From NCBI GenBank assembly GCA_039566865.1, contig CM076953.1, positions 4,960,001-5,024,000 of the forward strand: a stretch of 64,000 nt of DNA, written 5' to 3'. The position numbers were made by a program, and so were the translations under genes. Under the pieces are notes generated by a model. It saw only the letters and a program-made list of their open reading frames with translations, was not told where the DNA came from and made no database searches. The stretch is from Aurelia coerulea. Its lineage: Eukaryota; Cnidaria; Scyphozoa; Semaeostomeae; Ulmaridae. This document shows positions 53,501-62,500 of the stretch, piece after piece; positions within the stretch are counted from its first letter, which is position 1, and every line of letters starts with the position of its first letter.

Positions 53501-56500
53501 AGGGGGCTTTAGCAGCAACGCTCATCCCTCTGATTGTAGCTAAAAACAGCACCAACGATCATTTTGGGTTATGAAGAAATCAATATTCAGATATTCTCGT
53601 GCTTGCTTAGCTCAGGACAAACTTTGTAATCATCCAAAAGGATCTTATGTTTGATTACAAAGTCCTTTGTAATCTAAGAAGGGGCTCCAATGTCAGTCAG
53701 AAAGTCAGAAAGTCAGAAAGAAAGAAAGAAAGAAAGAAAGTCCGTCACGCTCGTTAAAACAATTAATTAACGTTTTATCTCTGCTAATTGGCACTGAAGT
53801 AAAGAAAGCGCAGAGAAAGCGCATGCAAGACAGAAGTTTCCCGCGATCCTATAGCAACATTTGACGTCGGCTTATTTCATGTTAGACAGATTTGACACCG
53901 TAAGATGGATAAATCACCATGATGTTTACCCTGGCACAACAACAAATTTACTCAGAATTGGCACGTTCTTGACTTCATTAGCAGCTTAATGATGTTAAAA
54001 CAATCGTTTTCTAGAACGAACGCATCATTAGCCACTTATTGATAGTATTCATTATGCAAATAAGTAAACCTTGGGGGATGATGTAACCGGCGGCCTGCAC
54101 AGAGGCTAGCATTCGCAGCATCGCCGAAGGTAGAAGGACCGTCCTCCTACACAGCTACTGATGCAAACGTCGCAGGTGAAGTTGAGAGGAAAGGTGCAGA
54201 ATTCCAGCAAACAATGGCCCCATTGACTGGGGGAAGGCACATGATCACACTGAACTAAAACATCTTCATGCATATGATTCTGCACGGAGGTTATTTTCGT
54301 GACTGCTTGTCTCAAACTAGATGCCCGCGAATAGAAACATTCTGCAGGGTTCTGCATAAACATAAGTAATTTTGCATTATCGGAAATCTCACATGACATC
54401 TAATTTTAGACAGATGCAACAATAGTTTCATGCACGAACCAAGCCAACTAGGAGTAATGATTTTTGATTTGTTGCGTATCATCTTCGTTTGACATAAAGA
54501 TCAAAATATTGCTTTTCGGGCGATTCTTGTCGTTTTACAAGGCGCTTGATTTGCTATTGAAGGCGATTTTAGCAGCAACATTCCCCGGGGGGGGGGGGGG
54601 GTACTTGACTAGGGAAGTGACGGGGGTGTGCGGAAAACCTCTCCACACCCTGCACCCTGTCGCATAAAAAATAGGCCAAAAGTATACCCTGTCGCATAAA
54701 AATATTGCCTCTCAAATACAGTGTAGAACGCAATTTTTGCTTGTGATACCCTGTGGCATAAACATTTTGCCTCTCAAATACAGTGTAGAACGCAATTTTT
54801 GCTTGTGGTACTCTGTCGCATAATTTTTTTACCTATTATAATACCCTGTCGCATAATTTTCGCTAGAAAATGACACCCTGTCGCATAATTTTTACCGCAA
54901 AAGGACACCCTGTTGAGCGGCACATCCCATCAGGTCAAGTATGGGAGTGCCCCCCCCCCCCGGGCCCGATGTAGCTAAAAACAGCATCACAACGATCATT
55001 TGGGGTTATGAAGAACTCGATATTCAGATTTTCTTATGCTTGCTTAGCTCAGGACGGACTTTGTAATCATCCAAAAGGATCTTATGTCCTAACAAGCCCC
55101 TATATTTCAATCCCCCTTTGGAGTTTCTGGAATGTTATGAGTCCCCGGGGGATTCACAAAGCTTTTGTGGTAAATTTCGAAACGTTTCAGTATCGGTGTT
55201 TTCCAATCGACAACTTAGGCCCCTTATCACTTCAATTCACATACAGCTGAGAAGATATGGGTGCTATATCATAGCACAGACCCAGAGTTTGCCATCATTC
55301 ACGGGCGGCTCTGCCATTCCCAGGTTATGGCGTGATCAAGGAGAGGTCAAAGCTACCTTATCTAAGAATGATTTATCTTTAAAACTGTCAATCCATTTCA
55401 AAATTCATCATATCCGTTAAGTGATACTATTGTTAGGACTATCTGTGGGAGAGTTTTCAGGCGAGATATAGGCCGACGTGGGAACAAACAACACCCAGGT
55501 GATCTATCAGATCATGGACGTACGGAATCACTTCTCTAATGTACTCAGTAGACTGATTACGATGAATCCCAGTAATCGCGCATCAAAATCAGACTTAACC
55601 GAGACCACTAGCCTATCAATGGCGATCACCATGTAAGCAGTCTAAATGCTCAGTAATTCAGCTTGTTTCCATAAGGAGCTCCTAGCGGATCTGTCTTGAG
55701 ATCTCCCCACGCAGTTTCGATAAGCCTGCAACTTGCCAACATGGGAACGGTTACATGACGAGCTTTCAAGTTTCTTAAGGGGTCTGCTTCAACCAGCATG
55801 CCTTGCACGTGCCATCTCTTGGTTGGCCTTAATTGTAACCCAGTGTTGCAAAAAGTCTTTCACCTTGCTCCAAACCTGGATTTTAAGGTCTGACCTTCCT
55901 CATTTCAAAGTTTTGTGAAAAAAGGGAAAAGAGCCTTTATGCATCAAGAAAGATATTGATTGATCTTTCCATGATACATCAGGACCGTTGCATGTCTTAT
56001 GAACTTTTGCTTGCAGTCTGGAAAGAAATTTAAAAGGTAGTTTGAACACCCAGTTAAAACTTCAACGATTTTTGATGATTTTTTCAAGGATGTCAATGAG
56101 TTGTGCAGTGGCGTAACCAGGGTAAATTAACCAGGAACATTGGAATGAGGGGTCTTTATTCCTGGAAAAATTTTGAGGAGACGTCTTTTACTTTGGCTTA
56201 GAACAGCTCTCCTGATCTCATGTTCGCCAGTGCTAGAGTCGCAACTTTGAAAAAATTTGTAATAATTTAATATAAAAAACCACAATCTTCAGAAAAATTT
56301 TGAGTAATGCAAAAATGGAAAATTTTACAATTTTGTGACATTTCTTTTATGAGTTAAGGTCAGTTAGAAAATTTTCGGAAAATCAACCTTTACTTTGGAT
56401 AGAACGACTCTCCTAGCCTTACAAATTCATTTCCCAATATTCTTATCGTTTCAAATAACCTTCCTCAACTTTTGCTCAGAACTTCCTCCAAACCTCCAAA

Positions 56501-59500
56501 CAAGGTGTGTGGGTGTGTAGTGTTTTTGTAACTGTTTCAATGGTCCATGAAAATGACGACAAAAAGGCAAACCAAGAGATGGCACGTGAAAGTAACGATG
56601 GTTGAAGCAGACCCTTTAAAAAGTTTTCTTTCAGCTACAATTGGGGTTCCACAGGGTTCAGTCCTTGGTCCTCTACTTTTCCTAATCTAAATCAATTACT
56701 TGCCTTACTTATCCACAAAACTAGCCTTTTACTATTTGCAGATGATACTGACATCTACTATGAAGCTGAAAATCTTGATCTGTTTTAAAGAACAGTTAAC
56801 AAAGAATTGAATAAAGGTAAACTGTGTCTTGATGTTAACAATTTGTTATTGAATATTGATAAGACTAATTTTATCATTTTCAATTCTTCCAAGCATTCCT
56901 CCTTTCAAATTATCAATATCAAAATTGGAAGCCTATTCGAGGTTTTCCTGAGAAACTTCACATAGTTCATTATATCCCGTCTACTGTTTGCAAAATCAAA
57001 TAATTTGCAAAGATGTTAAACTTACCATATCATTAAATTCTCGAATATCTTTGGAATTCCACGAATCAATGGAGGCCTCGTTCCTAAAAAAGAAGAGACG
57101 GAGAATGCAAATGAACAGCAAACATGAGAACGTAGTTAGAACTTCTTATCAAAACTAAAGTCTGTCTCATACAAGGTGCAATGTGAGATTTGCGATAGTG
57201 CAAAATGAACCAATTCACAATTTGCAGAAAGGTATTGAGGAGAGCGCAGCCCATTCTGACAGCCTTCAGAATGGCCCGCGCTCACCTCAGTCCCTTTATC
57301 CAAATTGTAAAATGGTCTATTGCTCATGCAAAACACTTCAATCTTTATCATTCACAAGAATTTTCATGTGACATTACATTTGAAACACACTGGTCTGTAA
57401 CTACAATCCTCGCCAAAACCCTTGTCACAAAATGGAAAAAGGTAGATGTGAAGAGCAAATAGCCCCCTTTACCCCCCAAGTCAATGTTGCTGAATTCTCT
57501 AACTTGGAAAATATCATGCAGCAAGTGTCCTAAGTGAAGACAAACAACATTGACTTGGGGGGAAGGGGGGTTTATGAGATATTTCCGCTGAAATGGTAGG
57601 CACTTTTATTTTTGTTGAAAAATGCTGAAAAATTCAGTTTGTGACAAGAGGTTTTGGCGAAGATTGTAACAACTGGTTCTGTAAAAGTTTTATGGTGGCC
57701 CCGTACAAAGTGAAGCATTTTGAAAAAATAATAAAATTTCATCGTTTCACCAACCTTTAAATTCTAATTTCATGTAGCTGTATAAGGACCAAATGAATTC
57801 GATAAATGATCGTTATTTGATTTTTTCAGGAGATCGATGATGAATACGCGGCCTAGAAACCATATTTCAAAAATGCGGTTCGAGTAACCAGTGTTTGAGG
57901 AATAGCATTCACACAGATTCAAAGCTGTGTCCAGCCTTTGTCTGTGGAGCAAGGACTTTAAAACCATTGTCTGAGACTCATAAGCTACAAGCTCGTCAAT
58001 GGTCTTCCATCCCAGCTCTTCAATAAGGGGTCTGCTTGGGGCATCGAAGCTGCTATTCGTTATAATTCAAGCAGCATGCTTAGCCAGAACAAAGCATGTG
58101 ACAATAGATTTTGATTTCAAGAAGCTAAGTGCAATCCTGCTCGTGAAGTTCTTTGGTCCATCTAATAGCATCAATATTTTAAATCCATCTAAATCTGTAG
58201 GTCCTACCTAATAGTATATCCATAAAATTACTAAAAATCATTGGATCCTCAGTTTCTCCACTTCTTGCTCTCCTTGTGAATCAGTCTTTCCAGTCTGGTA
58301 TTTTTCCTGATAAACTTAAGATAGCTAAGGTGATAACTCTGTTCAAGAAAGGGAATCCTGAGCTGCCATCTAACTACAGAATTTGTTAAATTCTTAGGAC
58401 TCCTCTGATGAACATCTAAGCTGGAAATACCATCTTAATGAACTTTCCAAAAAATTATCCAGAACTTGTGGAATCTTTTTCAAAATTAGGAACTTACTTC
58501 CACTAGATGTCTTGCTCTGCTTGTACAATGCTTTGTTTCTGTCCTTCTTACAATATGGCCTTATTGTTTGGGGTCAAACATATGCATCATACGTTGATCC
58601 AATTTTTAAATTACAGAAAAAAGCAGAGAGCTATCTCATTTCAGCCTCGCTTGTCACCCTCTCTTTCAATCTTCAAAGATCTTAAACTTCTCAAACTATC
58701 TGAGATATTTGAACTTCGTCTTTTAACCTTTGTCTTTGACTCTGTTAATAAAACTTCACCTAGTTGCTTTCACAACTTCTTTCTACTCAACTCATCTGTT
58801 CATCAATATGCCACTAGACAGGCCAGTCAAGGTTATCTATACTTATCTCGAATGAACAGTCTTCAATATGGTCTAAAGTCAATTCGATATCTTGGTGCTA
58901 AATTCTGGAATTCATTACCTGTGGAACTCCGAAATTCTCCATCGAAAATATCATTCAAAAAGCAACTGAAAATTTACTTACTGAACAAGGCCAATCAATA
59001 ATTCTGTACCATTTTTGCGTGAAAACCAAATGCGTATATTTCTTGAATCATTTAAATCCAACCAAATTCATTTAAAATTATTGTAGGATAGGGGGGGGGG
59101 GGGGCTCTCTCCTCGATTAGTTTACCTATTGAGAGAGCTCCTCTTTTAAGTAATTCACTGCATACAATTTATCTCATTTCTCTGTATTTGCATATTGTAT
59201 TAATTTTCGTATCAATCTATTAATTTCTGTAATATCTTATTTCCTTGTAGTTTAGTTATCTGTTAGTAGAGTAATTTATAAATTGTATGTTGTGAATTTA
59301 AAATATATGAACTGTAAAATATATGAACTGTGGTCACCCCGGCAGGTGTGGTCTTAATCTCAGTTTCACTGTCCAATCGATTAAGGCTAACCTCAGGATG
59401 CCACTGTGCAATACCTTATGATTGCACTGTGTTGGCCGTAAGACCTTAGGATTCCACTGTGTAGGCATCAATTGGCTGTAATTTAGCTGCAACTTTTAAA

Positions 59501-62500
59501 CGCCTACCATAAAGAGATTAATAATGCAAGACCTCAAATAGGCAACGGAGCTTTTCGTATGGAGGAGTTACTGTTTGGAACAATGAAATCAGATCAAAAC
59601 TATGAAATCAAAACTGCTCTTTCGCTAGCTACTTTCAAAATGAGACTAAAAGCATTTTTGAGCGATCAAAGGGCTTGATAAGGTAAATCAATGCTTAACA
59701 CATACGTTTGACTTCTGAGTCCCTTTCTTCTTTATATTTTCTTTTATCTCATTAAGGATCTTCAAATTGATTTGTAATAATAATAATAAATAATAATGAT
59801 AAAGATATTTATATTGCGCCGTATTTCCTCGGGGCTCATAGGCGCATTACATATTTTACAATCTAAAACGATAATTTAATTATACATTATACATGGTTTG
59901 AGTTAAAATGTTTTCGAAATAAAAATGACTTCAAAAGTGTTTTAAATGATTCTATTGAGTTTGCTGCCCTTACTGAATACGGCAGGTCGTTCCAGAGACA
60001 TATGGCGACATGAACAAATGCTCGGTCCCCAGTTGTTACTAAGCGTGTTCTCTTTATCTCAAGCAGGAGACCGTCCTCTGCTGATCTTGTTGCGCGAGGG
60101 CTGTGCCGGGTCGAGGGGCCGAGGGGCTATTGCGCGAGGGGCTGTGGATGTAATTATATCCATGTAATTAGGTTAGTTACGTTTTTAAGCAGGCCATATT
60201 GAAAATCGGTGTATTTAAATCCATTGAAGCATTCAACATTATTGCAATAAATAAAAGATTTTTCCAACTTCCAAGCCTATCATTTTCAAAGAATCGCTAA
60301 TTAGCATAGGTTCCAAATCTTCATCTCGGCGTAAAAAGGTGGGTGTAAAATTCAATGACCTATTTCTTCTGATTGAATGGCTTGAAAGGAACTTTAGGTA
60401 CCTATCTATAATTCTACCGTTGGACTTTTCAGAAATTTCGAATATTTTTGGAAATTAAAGCGTATCTTACATTTCAACTCATTTGAGGATGTGACGTCAT
60501 CAAATTTCTAAATCACAAACCAGATGAGTGACAGACTTTTGCTGGATACCATATTGTAGGCATTCATAAACTATGGTTTTCTTCGAAATTATTTCATGTT
60601 ACGTCAAACAGGTTAGAAATTACGATGGTTTTAAGTTTTTTTGAAAATTTTTCTTGAATTCTTGAAAAAGAAGGAAAACACTCTAATTTTGAAATCATTG
60701 AAGATTTCAGAAAATTCCAACGGTAGAATTATAGAGAATTAGCTAAAGTTTCTTTGAAGTTATTCATTTCAAAGAAATAGGTCACTCAATTTTACACCAG
60801 CCTTTTTAAAGATTTGGAACCTATGCTTCGCTAATTGCTGAGGGAGGAACGGAAAAATCGACAAAAAGTCGCAAAGTGTTATATGAGATTTTCACTAAAT
60901 ATTGAGCCATTAGTAATCAAGATCAGTCCTGTGTACGACTCGTCACAGCCTGTCAAAAATTGATACTTCAATGGCGTACCCTGTAGGGTACATAAAAAAT
61001 TCGTGATGTCCAAAGGCAGTACTTACCACTGTGAACAGCCCACATGATTCTAAACGGCGGTGGGCCAATATCTTCAAAGGGCTTTTTCCTAGTGATCATT
61101 TCCCATAATACTATACCAAAACTAAGAAAAATTGAGACGGTGGATTAAAATGATGTACTTTTCTAAGCAGAGTAAGTCATAAGAAGCACTCAAAATTTAG
61201 GACAAAACATCAAAATTGTTCTGTATGAGTATGAATATGGCAACATGGCACCTGTTAAGACACCTCTGTAGCAACACCAGGCAACGCAAGGGACACAAAT
61301 CTTGCAGAACTAATGCCAAGCATGTTCTGCCTCCAAACGAAGATTTCTGCTCCTCAACAAAAAAGCAAGGAAACCTGATGCTTGTCTACGCTAGACTATT
61401 AAAGCAAAGGGCTCAAATCTTTCAAAACAGATGGGTGTAAAATTCTATCACATGTTTCTTTGAATTGAACGGCCTGAAAGGAACTTATGATACTTTGCCG
61501 TGGAAATTTTTCATGGAAATTTTTTGATATCTTGATATTTTTTCAAATTGGCAGCAATTTGAATATTTTTGAAAAAATTATGGAAAATTTTGACAAAATC
61601 TAAATCATCGTAAATCCTAAACCAATAAAGGAAAAATGATATATCCTTCAAGAAAACCATAGTTTATGAAGGTCTACAATATGGTGACAAGCAGAGATCT
61701 GTGTCTCTTCTGGTTAAGGATATAGAACTTTGATGACGTCATAGCTTCAAATTTAATAAATGCCGCCATTTTGAAACTAATCAAAATACTAATAAATTTC
61801 CATGGCAAATTTAAAGCAAAAACCCTCAGTTCCTTCCAACCCATATAATCCAAAGAAACTATGATAGACTTTTACACCGACATTTTTAAAGATCTGAGCC
61901 CTATGTTAACTATTAATGAAGGTGCAGCAAGAACTATCAAGCATTGATAACGGTCTGTTAAGCACCGAATACAGAGCAGCGAAGTCTTACTGAAGCTCTG
62001 TTCTCTCGCCTTCTCCTGTAGAACATGTGGGAACGATACCATTATATAAAAGGGTTTAAGGCTCTTAGTTTTAAGTTAACATGGGGAGATTCGTTTTTAA
62101 AAACTGAGCCGTTGCTGCAGTGCTGTAATCTATACTATCTATAATAAGCGAAGGTCAAGTATTTATCAGAATAAGGCAAGGCCAGTAAAATGTACCTGAA
62201 AACGTCGCATTTCTCCGAATACTGTTTACCTAGAGAGCAGACAAGCTTGCAGTTAGAATATGCACGAGAATGTAGCAAACACGCTTAAAGTTTCATTGAG
62301 TTGAAAGAACTTCAACTTTTACTTCACCGGTTGAGTAAAAAAGAACGCACAGCGTTAGAACAAATACTGCTCCTTAAATATAAAAGCAATAACAATAAAA
62401 ATGATTGTTCCATAGCCAATATGTTAAATTAGATTAAGAAATTCCCCCAGCTTTGATCAGTCATTCCTTTCCGTGGCTATGGGAGATAGAAAGCCTCTGT

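Noticed and set aside
51628..55086. Array considered as 5S or snRNA gene cluster
   Set aside because: About 1-kb tandem units suggest a cluster, but no 5S internal control box, snRNA Sm site or hairpin set was seen, and a solo inserted copy exists at 36-1051.
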